A stretch of 64,000 nt of DNA from Ligustrum vulgare. Taxonomy: Eukaryota > Streptophyta > Magnoliopsida > Lamiales > Oleaceae. The stretch spans positions 97,935,425-97,999,424 of the forward strand of contig OY743168.1 in assembly GCA_963555705.1 (NCBI GenBank), in the 5' to 3' direction. Both the position numbers and the translations under genes were made by a program. Numbering within the stretch: position 1 is the stretch's first letter; each line of letters opens with the position of its first letter. Below, one piece after another: positions 33,371 through 45,029 of the stretch. The notes beneath the pieces are model-generated. The model was not told the DNA's origin. It did no database searches and saw nothing but the letters and a program-made list of their open reading frames with translations.

Positions 33371-34230
33371 TAGGGGTGGGCGTCGGGTGGTTCGGTTCGG
33401 GTATCTCAAGAATTGGAACCGAACCATACTTTTTCGATTCTTGTAAAATGGAACATTCGGTTCCATTGAATCGCAAGAACCAAACCGAACCAAATCATTC
33501 GGTTTTGGTTCGATTTCGGTTCGATTTCGGTTTTACAATAATAATTATTTTTCGAGAGTCTTATCAAGGAGCATCAGGCATTGGGAAATGTGCCAATAAC
33601 CTGAAATAAATTTCTACCGAATACACCAAGATTAAGGATTTCGAAAATCATTCACCCAAAAGAAAGTATAGGATTCTCCATGAAATGTAAGATATTCATA
33701 AACAAAAATATGTAACAAATGGCCTATAAGGTTTTTCGAGCATAGAAATATAATAAACTCTTGGGATGAATCATGAGTTTTAAATGCATTATTATTAATA
33801 ATTTTATATTTTTATTTAAATAATTAATTAACCCCATCTTGGTCATTTACAACTTCGCTTATTAATAAGTTAGTCTCATTCGATTTTCATTTATTAAGAA
33901 TTTCAGTCCAAGTGTGAAGTTAAAGGTTACAATGAGATAGAGACGTAACAAATTTCATAAAAGAAATTAACCATTTTCATTTTACCCAAAAAAAAATTAC
34001 AAATTCTTTTGATTTTTAGTTTTAGGACAACCAATTAAGACCATAAAAAAAATAATAAACAAGGATCAAAGATCGGTTCTAACTTCGATTTTCGGTTCTA
34101 AAGGCGGAACCGAGATACGAACCGAAAACCAATCGGTTCTCGGTTCCAAAACCAATTTCTTATTTTATTTTTTTAAAACCATACGGTTCCGATTTTTTCG
34201 GTTCGGTTCCGATTTTTTTGCCCACCCCTA
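33371..34230. mobile_element. Non-autonomous hAT element with a CGGTTC motif array
   Basis: An 11-bp inverted repeat TAGGGGTGGGC at both ends and a perfect 8-bp target duplication GAACTTAT (33363-33370 and 34231-34238). The outer 150-200 bp on each side are filled with CGGTTC/GAACCG motifs. The 0.5-kb middle has no transposase and no recognised gene. Confidence 0.95.
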
Positions 34231-34649
34231 GAACTTATGTAAATGTCGAGTTTTGATTACCAAACTTATCAAATTGGTAGACGCTATTCATTGACTTAAC
34301 TTTCGTAACAGAATTGATGACCTGGCAAACGAAATGTCCTTCATCTTAAGCCGACCAATCACAGCACACCAAATTGCTAAGTAAGAAAATTTTAAGAACG
34401 TCTTTGATTGGTCACTAAATTTTTAAAAATATTTTTGACTATTGATTTGTTTTATACAACTGATAATTTGAAGGAGCGTTTATAAATTTTCAGGTTAGTC
34501 GTGTAATCTTTACAAGTGACCAAAACTCGATCAACTTAAAGTTTAGTGAACAATCGAAAATGTTTAAAAGTTTAGTGACTAATTGATGAACTTTTTAAAG
34601 CTTTCTTAAGTTGTAATTTTGTGTGTCGTGATTGGCCGTTGAAGGTGAC

Positions 34650-36282
34650 TGATAAGTACTTTATTAGCATGTATTTAATTCACTTATTATCCTATTTTGT
34701 TATTAGTTTGATCCTATTGAAGTAACGTTTAATGTATTTTCATTTATTGTGTTATACAGGATCTCAAAGAACGAAAAGAAAGGAAACATGACCTAAGAAA
34801 TACAAAAAAATCAAGAAGTGAGGTTCAAGGGCATATTCAAAGAGCTCCAAATCAATAATGGCATGTGTGAAGATGATTAGATGCAAAAATTACGGTCAAA
34901 TAAGGTTTGGAATGAAGTTGGAAATCAAAAACCCGCAAGGATTGTTATCATGAATTTTAGTCATAGATTGAAGCTCAATTTTGTCATAGAATAATTTCGA
35001 ATTTGGGAAGAGATATTTCACAAAGAATTGTAGATATTTGAGTTTTATTTCCAACGCAACTTGAATCACCACAATCGGACTTCGGGAGAGAAAGTTATGA
35101 CCAAAACATCGATCACAGGCGCTTCTCGACAGAAATACACTTACGGCCGTAAATTACAAAGTTACGGCCGTAACTTCCAAATTCCGGAAATTTTCAGAAT
35201 CCCAATTACGGACGTAATAAGGAAAGTTACGGCCGTAACTTGCTCTCCAAGGAATTTCCTTATCTGATTCAAGGTCTATCTTTGGTATATCTTTGGGGTA
35301 AAGCTAGGGCACGATTTTGGGAGTATTAAAGGAGGAAAATCACCACAAAAAGGAGGCTGAACATTGAGGAAAATTGAGAGAAAAATATAGAGCACTCTTG
35401 GAAGATTTTCAAGCCAAAGAACATCAACAACAATGGAATTCATGAAGCAACTTGAAGAATTTACCACAATCATGCTAGGCTAAATTCCATATCTTGTTCA
35501 AAGGGGAAGTTGTGTTAACTTGATTATGTTATTTTCTTTTCCTACAAATTAGTAGCGTGAATTTATTCATTTATTTCAATTGTTGGATTATTATGTTTTG
35601 AATGTTCATTGAGTTTATTTGATTAATAGTTTAATTTGCCAATTGGATTATTGATCTTTGGATTCATGAATATGGATTCATGAATATGATATGTTTAGAT
35701 TCTTGATCCGTAATTGTCATTGAATCTTTACTTTTGTAGCAAGTAAATCTCGTGCAGGTTTAGTAATAATTTAACTTGGATTGATTAATTCGAGCTTGTG
35801 TAATTAACGATTCAATTCAATCTATTCTTCTAAATTTTCATACTAGTCGTGTATTAAATCCTAAGAGCTTGTTTAGGATTGTCCTTAGCTAGAATTGGTT
35901 CGAAGAGCTTGTTTTGAATCAATACACATAAGGAAGAATTTAGATAATCAGAGCTTGTTGATTATTTATGATTGATAATTGAATTAGGGATAGAAACACG
36001 TTACAAGGAAAAGTATAACATTAATTAAGGGTACAACCGAGCCCGAGAACAAGATTTTTTCTCATATTAATTCTCTAGTCATATTTAATTATTTATTTTA
36101 TGCATAGTTTTCATTCAAGCAATTTCAAACAACAAACCCTCCATTTCATTTTAATTGATCGAACAACTAAAATTAGTTTCCTTTCCTTGTGGGATCGACC
36201 CTTACTCTTGCTACTACATTATTAATTAATATTTGACGAGTAAGGATTTATTTATTATTTTGGTGCATTACGACACGCATCA
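34650..36282 (+). mobile_element. Solo LTR, 1633 bp
   Basis: Begins TGATAAGTACTTTATTAG and ends GACACGCATCA with a perfect duplication GTGAC (34645-34649 and 36283-36287). There is no partner LTR or internal region. Orientation follows the TGATAAGTA start shared with the 26339-27724 LTR on its minus strand. Four copies of TTACGGCCGTAA (one with a single change) lie at 35141-35238. The 35061-35267 open frame runs through the palindromes and is not a gene. Confidence 0.93.
35141..35238. repeat. TTACGGCCGTAA palindrome cluster
   Basis: Copies at 35141-35152, 35162-35173, 35206-35217 (TTACGGACGTAA) and 35227-35238, inside the solo LTR. Confidence 0.95.
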
Positions 36283-36636
36283 GTGACATTACGCCACGTG
36301 TATGTTTCATCTACCACGTCGTCAATTTTGTTATTATTTGGACAATTAACCCATAGTTTGGTGATCAAAACTCGATATTTTAAAGTTCACTGACCAATCA
36401 AAGAGGTAGGCATAATTCAGTGATTAATAAGATAATTAAATAATAAATTCAGTGATCAAAACTCAACACTTTAAATCAATACTTTAAAGTTCAGTAATAG
36501 ATCAAAGACATGAGCGACACCAATGGTTCACTTTCTCCTCCAGGAAGAAAATTATCATCCATGGTTAAAGAAGATGAAGTAGCTTCTCACAAGGAAAAAA
36601 ATAGTGATTTCATAGTTCTACTTTTGGATTGATTTA

Positions 36637-37446
36637 CGGAGCTAGAGGGGGGTGGTGACCGCCCCAACATTTTCCATCAGTCCACTACTCATAGTCAATT
36701 TGAGGTGTATTTTTAGGTTTCATCCCCTGCAAGATTTTTCGTTTGCCCCCGCAAAATATTTAAATTTTTAATTTTCTTTCAATTGGAAAATATCGATCCA
36801 ATAACTTAAAGTCTAAAGTCCAACAATACAAAAGCCTTAAACTTAACTAAAAACGCTATCCATTATTCAATTTTCAATTTATTCCAATGAATTTATTCAG
36901 CGTAACTCTCAATTTAAAAATTTGACAACACTTCTCGATGTGTGCCAACTATTGGCACTGACAAGAAAATCAATGAGTTATAATCTTGTTGATAGATTGA
37001 TTCGTCTTGTCTTAACTCTTCAAGTTTCAACAGCAACTATAGAACGTGTATTTTTAGCTATGATGTCATTAAGACAAGGTTATGAAATAGAATGGGAGAT
37101 GATTTTTTGTTCAATACCGTGCTTATATATATGAGAAGGAGATTGTTGAGACTTTTTCAATAGATTCTCTTATTGACGAGTTTGAAGAGATGAGAACGAG
37201 GAGTAACCAATTTAAAATGCCCAAGCCGTCTCTACCATTTATTATATAGATAGACATTTTTTTGTCTTTTTGATGTCCATCTAATGTTCGCCTTTATTTT
37301 CAATTTGTATAGCGCTTGACACGTAGATGAACATATTGTTTTTGTATCGATAAATTTATTTTGTCTTCTTGGTCAATCAATTTAACTTGCCTATTTTGAT
37401 ACTCAAAATCCTCGTTTAACAAGATTGAGTTCTGGCTCCGTCCCTT
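36637..37446 (+). mobile_element. Remnant of a ZMYM/hAT-like element
   Basis: The left end region CGGAGCTAGAGGGGG and the right end, reverse complemented, CGGAGCCAGAACTC resemble the GGGGCGGAGCCAG termini common in plant hAT elements. They enclose the C-terminus of a hAT transposase. I could not find a convincing 8-bp duplication. Confidence 0.6.
36925..37250 (+). pseudogene. hAT dimerisation-domain fragment (ZMYM-type transposase)
   Basis: The frame reads LTRKSMSYNLVDRLIRLVLT, LQVSTATIERVFLAM and MMSLRQGYEIEWEM. After a small shift it continues KEIVETFSIDSLIDEFEEM. This is the C-terminal hATC block of transposases annotated as zinc-finger MYM-type 1-like. Everything N-terminal is deleted. 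Confidence 0.78.
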
Positions 37447-37521
37447 GTTGTTTAAATGAAAATTATTAAAGCAAGATTGACAATTGGATTTTTTTTATAT
37501 TAATTTACTGTTTGTTGGTAG

Positions 37522-37660
37522 CTAACAATTTGCATCTCGAGGAGAGCAGCTCAAAAGTAGTGAAATATCCAGACCCAATATTGAGAGCGAAGAACATGCA
37601 AATAAACTTTGACGATAGCTTTAAAAAGCTGGTAAACGAAATGTTTGATGTAATGTGTAG
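37522..37660 (+). pseudogene. PDF1B: PDF pseudogene exon A
   Basis: Follows an AG acceptor and ends at a GTGAGT donor. It encodes the N-terminal catalytic-domain segment with VKYPDPILRAKNMQINFDDS and LVNEMFDVM. This part is well conserved. Confidence 0.92.
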
Positions 37661-37778
37661 GTGAGTTCTCTTCATTATGAATTGTCTAGTTAGAAAAATT
37701 ATTTCCAAGTTTTATTTCCCTTATTGAAATTTATGTTACTTACGGGATGTCAATACTTGTCGGCTTCCCTTTCCCCAG

Positions 37779-37919
37779 AACTGAGCTCTCGGCACCTCAA
37801 GTTTGGATTAATGTGCAACTCATGGTGTTTAATCCAGTTGGTGAACGTGGTGAAGGAGAGGGGATAGTTCTTGTAAATCCACGCGTTAATAGGTATTCAA
37901 GAAAGCTGGTGCCTTATAA
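37779..37919 (+). pseudogene. PDF1B: PDF pseudogene exon B, left half
   Basis: After a CCCCAG acceptor the frame reads ELSAPQVWINVQLMVFNPVG, then VLVNPRVNRYSRKLVPY, and is cut by the Copia-3 LTR. It continues at 48725 with NEGCLSFPGIYADV. The GIG of motif I is missing before LSAPQ. Confidence 0.92.
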
Positions 37920-37920
37920 A

Positions 37921-38990
37921 TGTTAGAAATATTATAATTAGCTTGCGAGATATGTAACAAAATCAAAAATTAAGAGAAGGAAATGGCAAATCGAATAAAT
38001 GTTCAATGAAATTGCAGAAAACAGTAGATTGAGGCTAGAATTCGACTCTATTTCCTTAGGATGATTTTGGCATGTTACGGTGCTTACAGTTGACGCCAAT
38101 CGCCTCCCAAGATACAACAATCTTTCTCTTGTAGTGTAGAAGCACTCCAAACAGCAAGAACGACGAACCAGAAAAGTTTCGTACTCTCTCAATTGACGAA
38201 AATTAATTTGATATGCAGAATGCAAGAATAGAGAATGAAGAATGATATGATGATGAAATTTGGAAATCAGAGGTCCTATTTATAGATTTCCAAAAGTTGT
38301 AGGTCAAGAGTTGCAACTCCTAGGAAGGTTATTTCTGAATAGACAAAACTATTAGTTTGTGTCTGTTTTAGTTTGAACAGTTTCAAATAGGTTTGAAAAA
38401 ACACACCTTTTCAATTAATTAATTTTGAAATTCGAAAATAAATAAAAATAATTTTAATTTTTTTGTTCAAAAAGAATATAGGAACCAAACATGACCTACG
38501 ATCCACGACCGGATTAATTTTTTTGTTCAAAAAGAATATAGGAACCAAACACGACCCACGACCCGACCCGACCCGACCTGACCCGAGCTCGTGCCGTGCC
38601 GAGCCGGCTGATCTAACCGACGGCAGCAGCGCACACGCATGCGTGGGCTTGGACTAGTCTAAACATTATCTAAAACTTCTCCATTCCAAAGACTATTGGT
38701 ACCCCTTGGGGCCCAAATTCATATCCAAACTTGAGGTATATAAATTGGTTCAAATTTCTTTCAACTTCCTATGTGAGATTAAGTTTCCACGCTTGCTTCC
38801 AAATTCCAATATTTCTACTTTCAAGTTGCCAACTTCTAGCATTAATTTCACATTCATCCAGAAATGGTTTTGTGAAATTAAATATATCACAAATATCTAC
38901 TCGCGGAGTAGAATGTGTTTGACTATTAACCCGTACAAAACGGATATCGAGTCCCACCCAAATTATTGGTCAAACTTGACCCATTTCCCA
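37921..38990 (-). repeat. Copia-3 3' LTR
   Basis: Homologous to 47737-48722. It contains a private tandem duplication of a TTTTGTTCAAAAAGAATATA segment (38461-38580) and a GACCC-rich run. The right copy has a different private duplication. Confidence 0.88.
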
Positions 38991-39056
38991 ACCCATTTCT
39001 AATAATCCCCTACATGAATGGAAATTACCAAAAATATGCAAATGAAATGCAGACCC

Positions 39057-39082
39057 GAGAGAGAGAGAGAGAGAGAGAGAGT
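39057..39082. repeat. (GA)n microsatellite
   Basis: About 12 GA units just inside the Copia-3 3' LTR. Confidence 0.9.
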
Positions 39083-39475
39083 ACAAGCAGAAAGTTATTG
39101 CATCAGGAGATGTAGCTTTTGGCTTTGAACCTTCCTTAGTGAAATACTATCGGATTTACTTGGTTAGTCGGTGAACATGATGTCTTGAACCATCCAGCCG
39201 TTAGTGTAAACCAAGACAACAGTACCCACACAATAACCTTCCTAACAATTCTTAGGTTCTCACGGTTGTGTTCATTTTGTCCTTGAACAACTCTTAAGTT
39301 TCATAAGTGCTTTGGAGAATTTAAGCCCCATAATTCTCATAGAAGCGGTCTCACTTCTCACTGATATAGGTGATCTCCTATTAAAAGTATTCTGTCTTAC
39401 TCCACTCGATGTATTCAAGCTATATGAATCATTAAAATTTAATACTTAACCTCATATACTCTTCAGAACACACTT

Positions 39476-40338
39476 TTACTTACCATTATACATACTATTT
39501 TGTGCCCTTCCAATAGTCGATTGATTATCACAGTGGATACTAATAGTAGGTACCGGTTTATGCCAACATGGAATATCCTCTAAGAAGTTACGAAGCCATT
39601 CTGCTTCTTCTCCAACTTTATCTAAAGCTATAAACTCTGATTCCATTGTTGATCGAGCTATACATGTTTGTTTTGAGGACTTCCAGGACATAGCTGTACC
39701 GCCAATGATAAAAATATAACCACTTGTGGATTTAGAATCTTTCGTATCAGATATCCAATTTGCATCGCAATATCGTTCTAATACTACTAGATATTTGGTG
39801 TAATGTAATCCAAAATTTAAGGTATATCTTAAATATCGAAGTACCTATTCAATGTCTTCCAATGGTCATTACTTGGATTACTAGTGAACATACTTAGTTT
39901 ATTAACTGCATAAGCAATGTTAGGATGCATGCAGTTCATAATATACATCAGACTGTCAATAATCTGAGAATATTTTAATTGATACACGGGTTCACCTTTA
40001 TTTTTGGACAAATGTAGACTTAAATCTACAGGTGTTTTAACAGGACTTTTATCATAGATATCAAATTTCTTAAGAACAGTCTCAATGTAATGAGATTGTG
40101 ATAGAACAAGTCCATTATGTGTTTTAGAGATTTTAATTCATAAAATTACATCTGCTACACCCATATCCTTCATGTCGAAATGTTTTGTCAACATTTTCTT
40201 AGTAGATATGATAATAGTATGGTTGCTACCCATAATTAGTATATCATCAACATATAGGCACACAATGACATATGCATTTGGTGTGTTTTTAATATAAATA
40301 CATCTATCACACTCATTAATTTTAAAATCATTTGATAG
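39476..40338 (-). pseudogene. Copia-3 RT C-terminus and RNase H
   Basis: On minus: CDRCIYIKNTPNAYVIVCLY followed by VDD (the YVDD active site, about 40240), then LKYSQIIDSLMYIMNCMHP, then RNase H with [20 protein letters not shown] and CDNQSTIG. Stops and shifts interrupt it. The upstream RT continues at 41817 across the nested solo LTR. Confidence 0.9.
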
Positions 40339-41816
40339 TGTTAACTTATTTTAAGTTATATTAATTGGCATTTTCTATTTTCCTATATGTTTGTAATTTG
40401 ATAAATTTAGTTTATTACTAAATATTTTTATTTAGTAATTTATTAAGTTTAATTAAATTACTTAAACATTTCTTGGACGTAATATTGTGATAATATTTGT
40501 TTCTTATCTTCTATGATAATGACAAGAAATATTGTGATAATATTTTGAAGATAATGTTGGTTGCTTATCTGATATGATAACTATTGTAATAATGGTAGAA
40601 GTCTATCACTTTTCGTTTGTGATCAAAATTGTGATAATATTTTACTTGGCTTGAAATCATATCTTTATCACTTATAAGTATTTTGATTATATTTTAAGTC
40701 TTGTTAAATATTCTGATTGGCCGAAAATCCTTGATCACAATCTCGAAAATTTGTTGGTAATATTCTTGATAATATTTTGTGTTTATTCTTGATTGTTAAG
40801 GTATCCAAAATATGGTAAGCATCTTCTAGATATGGTCAAAAATATTTCATTCTTATCTTTGCATATGGTAAGATTTGTTGGACGAAAATCTATCTAGGGA
40901 AAATTTTTGATAGGGCCGAAAATATGAAGTCCATGTTTATGTTAATCACGTGATTGATTAACTTATGGTAAGATTTTACATGATTTATCTATATCTTGGT
41001 TATGGTAAGATTTAGTAAGAATATTTATCTTACCTTTTTACTAATTATCTCTACCATGTTTTGCAGGTAGTAGAGATCTTGTGCAATAAGGAAACTTGGG
41101 AATCAAGAAACCTAATTGCACTATAAAGAGAATAAAAAGGGGACGTTTTTCTTGTGACGTGAAAATCCAAAAATCTTGTGGAGCTCTACAAAAATACACG
41201 TCCACCTTAAAAATATTGAAGCTAATTTTCGTGTGTGCACAAATACAAAAAGCTTCAATTGAGTTGTGATATCAACACTCCGGGAGGAGGATTCAATCAC
41301 TTAGAGGAGGAAAGAATTTCAGCGTGAAGATCAAACGGGAGGTTTGGATCAAGATCGAACGGGAGTTCGTGTTGCTGAAAAGTGTTGCAGAGTCAAAGAA
41401 AACTACTGAAGAGTGGTGAGATGCCAGCTCACATTACATGCCACAGAAGGATCAGGAAGTGATCTATTTCTTGGATGTTTGATAAAGTCTATGCGTAGAT
41501 TTATCCTGTAGTTTAGATTGATCTGTATAAACTCTTTCCTTATATAGTGATTTGTTTTTGTTCGAAGGATGCGAACCGTGGGTTTTCCCTGTTAGGTTTT
41601 TTCCCACGTTAAGCTCAAATTATTGTGTTCTTGTCCATTTATAATTTCGCACAATTTATTCTGATTGTTTACGTTTTACAATCCAGACGAATCTGCCTTA
41701 GCAAGATTCATCCGGTACTGCGCTAAACAACACTTAACGATTTACTGTTAACTGGTTATTGTCCAGACTTATCTGTGACAGTCTGTTTATAAAATTTAGA
41801 CAACTTCAAATTTTCA
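40339..41816. mobile_element. Solo LTR, 1478 bp, nested in Copia-3
   Basis: Begins TGTTAACTTATTTTAAG and ends CTTCAAATTTTCA with a perfect duplication GATAG (40334-40338 and 41817-41821). It interrupts the RT frame of Copia-3. A TATA-like CTATAAAGAGAATAAAAAG occurs near 41123. No coding is seen inside. Confidence 0.92.
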
Positions 41817-42648
41817 GATAGCATTGTTTTGTCAAACTTTTGGTGACATTTCTTTGGCGCTTGTTTTAACCTATACAAAGACTTAACGAGCCTACACACA
41901 TTTTTCTCTTGTCTAGGGGCTACAAACCCTTCAGGTTGTTCCATGTAAATCTCTTCTTCTAACTCACCATTCATGAATACTGTTTTAAAATCCATTTTAT
42001 GAATCTCAAGATTATATAATGCAGCAATTGCAATAAGGACTCTAATAGAAGTAATCCTTATAACTGGTGAATAAGTATCGAAGAAGTCAAGACCTTACTT
42101 TTGTCTATAGCCTTTTGCTACCAATCGGGCCTTATATTTATCAATAGATCCATCTGACTTTAACTTTTTCTTGAAAATCCACTTGCATCCTAGAGGTTTA
42201 TTTCTAGGCGGAAGATCAACTAATTCCCAAGTGTGATTTGACATGATAGATTCTATCTCACTATTAATAGCTTCCTTCCAAAATGGAGCTTCTGGTGTAA
42301 ACATTGCTTCACTAAATGTCTTTGGATCATTTTCTACCATATAAGTTAGAAAATATAGACCAAAGGACGTAGAAGTTCTAGTCCTCTTACTGCGTCTAAG
42401 ATCATCTTCATTGTTTAGATGTCCATTATTTGCAGTATCATAAGTTCGCTTATTTGAACTTGTTTCATTCTTTTCCTCACATGGAAATATATTTTCAAAA
42501 AATGTAGCATTCCTAAATTCAATAATAGTACCTTTATGTACATCTGGAATGTCTGATTTATGAACAAGGAACTGATATGCACTAATGTTAAGAGCATATC
42601 CTATAAATATGCAATCAACAATTTTAGGCTCAATTTTAATTTGTTTAG
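41817..42648 (-). pseudogene. Copia-3 integrase C-terminus and RT N-terminal half
   Basis: From about 42648 leftward: KIVDCIFIGYALNISAYQFL, PFWKEAINSEIESIMSN, WELVDLPP, GCKWIFKKKLKSDG, YKARLVAKGYRQK. After a frameshift near 42095: DFKTVFMNGELEEEIYMEQP, then LVKSLYRLKQAPK. The catalytic motif A reads DFKTVF where the family has DVKTAF; the Asp is kept. Confidence 0.9.
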
Positions 42649-42653
42649 GCTTT

Positions 42654-42967
42654 TGATGAGATTCGAAGCGCGGAAGAAACACCGGAAAGTTCCGAACTCA
42701 GGTTGTGGTTGGACAGATGAATCATGACCCGATATTCACGACGCGATGACTCGACAATGCGGAATAAAGAATCACGACTTTCGAAATGACACAAGGATTT
42801 GTCCAATCTCCCTGATAAGTTTCTGGTTTTTGAACGCCACAAATACTCTAGCAAATATTTGATAAGTTCGATATTTGAACGCCACAAGAAATATTCTTGA
42901 TAAGTTCGAAAAACATAGGAATCCACCTATAACTTTTATTGAATCCTCAATAAAAACTGTTTATATC
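42654..42967 (-). repeat. R-U5-like LTR segment, minus orientation
   Basis: Inverted homologue of about 44985-45320. On minus it ends CGCTTCGAATCTCATCA at 42654. It contains three hairpin units (42783-42823, 42832-42869, 42877-42907) matching those of the right LTR. Confidence 0.85.
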
Positions 42968-43478
42968 AAAATCGAAGTCTCAAGTCTCCCTCCTTCTTAT
43001 CAATATCCTTATCCCCACGATGCCTCCTATTACACCACTTTTCACTCTCCTTCATTACCCTCCGTGAATCTTCTAGTGCATCCTCTAATGTCAACCCATA
43101 TAGTACACATGTTTTCCCTTTCTTAAGGAATTTGTATATGTGCATACTCTTATCATAAACAGCCTCCCTCCTATATCTCCAAGGTTTCCCCAATAAAATA
43201 CGATAAGATTTCAATGGCACTACATCACACCATACATCCTCACTATACCTTCCCTGGGTGATAGGCACTAGAACTTATTTGGTTACTTTGAAATTCCCAA
43301 ACTCCCTCATCCACGTCATCCTATAAGGTTTATAGTTTGGTTCTAGGGGTAATCCTAATTTTTCAACCACGGTGCTACTAACGAAATTAGTAAAGCACTT
43401 TCCATCAATCGCCAAACTGCACCCCTTATGATCAACATAACATCTAGTTTGGAATAAACAGAACAGATCATAATCCAT
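42966..43478 (-). pseudogene. Gypsy-type protease-region fragment
   Basis: Two frames on minus read TRCYVDHKGCSLAIDGKCF, SSTVVEKLGLPLEPNYKPY, then ITQGRYSEDVWCDVVPLKS and ILLGKPWRYRREAVYDKSM. This matches the retropepsin-like region between gag and RT of plant Ty3/Gypsy elements; the Gypsy element here has the same region at 51590-51900. A stop and a one-base shift separate the frames. No RT follows; the fragment joins LTR sequence directly. Confidence 0.82.
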
Positions 43479-43946
43479 TCCTTATGTGGCGTTTCAAAAA
43501 TTCAAGAACGAAGAGGATTTAGATATCAAATAGCAAGAACGAATTTTATTGCTGACTTGAAAGGAAAAGAATATCAAGAATTTAAGGAAATTCAAGAAAG
43601 TAGTTCTTGAATTTTGGAACGACTTTTTTTTTTTTGAATAACGGATGAATTTTCGGAAAAAATAAATTAAAAAAAATAATATTTTATATATATATAAATC
43701 CGAAAATTCGACACTAATGTAACAAAACAAACGGCACAGGATTTGGATAAGAATTAAATAAAATAAACACTTTTGAATTTTGTTGAATTTTTATATGGAT
43801 CAAAAATAGAAAAAAAATTTACTGGCACGAAGAACACTCAAGAAAGAAAGACTCAACAACAAGATATGGATAATTCTTATGACAGACTCAATGATAAACA
43901 TAAGAATTAAACTGGATAGAATAAAAAAACCTGAATTCAGAGTCCA
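43479..43946 (-). other. Leader of the rearranged element's minus half
   Basis: AT-rich, non-coding DNA between the primer-binding site and the protease fragment. In an intact element gag should lie between leader and protease, so gag is deleted. Confidence 0.55.
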
Positions 43947-43958
43947 GCTCTGATATCA
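43947..43958 (-). other. Primer-binding site of the rearranged element
   Basis: On minus TGATATCAGAGC, two bases inside an LTR end (ACGCTTCGAATCTTATCA). The same one-base variant of the initiator tRNA-Met site is used by the Gypsy element at 49612-49623. Confidence 0.85.
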
Positions 43959-44001
43959 ATTGATAAGATTCGAAGCGTGGAAAGAATAAACTCCAAAATT
44001 T

Positions 44002-44508
44002 GATGAGGAAAAGGTGGAGTTGGAAAGCGAGGAATTGATTAGGAATGAATTGGGAGTTGAGGTGGAAGTTCAAGATTTGAGCGCTGAATTGGACGATCCA
44101 CATTTAGGTAGCAATGAGGTAGTGCACGAGCGTGGTGATAAAAATGTGGAGATATGAGATGTGGTTGAATTTGAGAGTAAAAATTTTGAAAAGGTGGTTG
44201 GAGTTGCAAAAGGAGAACGAGGTGAAGAGAAGGGCCTCATGGTTCCAAAGGAGGAATTGACTGTGATAATTCATGAATACAAGGATCCATACCTTGTACC
44301 TCATGAACCTAACATTTCCCTCCCTGCTTTATTTAATTTTGTCTTGCAAGTCAAATGTGCTTGGAAATTTGGGCAACACCACCAATGCCCACAGGAATTT
44401 CTACTTCAATCCATTCATGTAACCCAAGTTACAGGATACTATTGGTCATCTCTCTGGCGTGGAAGCAATAATTTTCCGTTTGATCCAGGAGGTGAAGTGA
44501 AACAATAG
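44002..44508 (+). pseudogene. Unrecognised 3' coding region of an LTR element
   Basis: The frame is open except for one TGA near 44153. The first half is Glu-rich (EKVELESEEL, KGERGEEKGLMVPKEEL). The second reads YKDPYLVPHEPNIS, LPALFNFVLQVKCAWKFGQ and WRGSNNFPFDPGGEV. It ends about 30 bp before the polypurine tract, so it is the last gene of its parent element. No domain is recognised. Confidence 0.5.
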
Positions 44509-44540
44509 GAACAAAGCTATGATTCGAGACAAATCATCCT

Positions 44541-44554
44541 AAAGAAGGAGGATA
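44541..44554 (+). other. Polypurine tract of the rearranged element
   Basis: AAAGAAGGAGGATA directly precedes the TG of the 44555-45320 LTR. Confidence 0.82.
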
Positions 44555-44925
44555 TGATGTGTTCCGGACCCTCAACAATCGGAGTCATAGCAGGCTTGAC
44601 AGAAAGTTAAATATTCAAGCCAAATAAAAGTGCAGTCCTGTTAATCATGTCGGAATTGGATGGATAATATATATTTTTCGAGTAGAAACAGGTCACCGAG
44701 CAAGACTCATGGGCTAAATTCCATCGTTTGGGGCTTCAAATTGGTAAATCAATGATGCAGACGGAAATTTACTATATTTCCTTAATTATAGGATTATATT
44801 TACTTTGTCTTTATTATTGTTTCCAGTTAAATTAGGACTCCATTATGAGAGATTTTATCTATTCCCTAATTAGATTAGATTTTATTTAGTTTTCTAAGTA
44901 GACTAGGATTTTTATTCTGGTAGCC

Positions 44926-44934
44926 TATATAAAG
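44926..44934 (+). promoter_or_regulatory. TATA box in LTR
   Basis: TATATAAAG followed by a GC-containing segment about 30 bp upstream of the inferred transcript start. Confidence 0.65.
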
Positions 44935-45029
44935 GCGTCTTCATTGTAATATTAAAAACAGATTTTGATGATTGAATAAACATTTTGAGTGTTTTACTCG
45001 TTAAAAGGTGGATTCCTTTTATTCCCCAA

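Larger units (their letters stand above)
33215..36530. mobile_element. Candidate TIR element interrupted by a hAT element and a solo LTR
   Basis: Segments 33215-33370, 34239-34649 and 36288-36530 share phrases such as GATCAAAACTCGA and ACTTTAAA. The outermost segments are inverted relative to each other: AATGTCTTCGATGGATCACC on the left against the reverse complement ATGTCTTTGATCTATTACTG on the right. Removing the two insertions leaves about 0.8 kb, a typical non-autonomous DNA element. I could not fix exact ends or a target duplication. Confidence 0.4.

Noticed and set aside
35061..35267. 68-codon plus frame in the solo LTR
   Set aside because: It passes through the TTACGGCCGTAA palindromes; LTRs are not expected to code, and no similarity was recognised.
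42875..43126. Plus-strand 83-codon frame
   Set aside because: Antisense shadow of the Gypsy protease-region fragment on minus.
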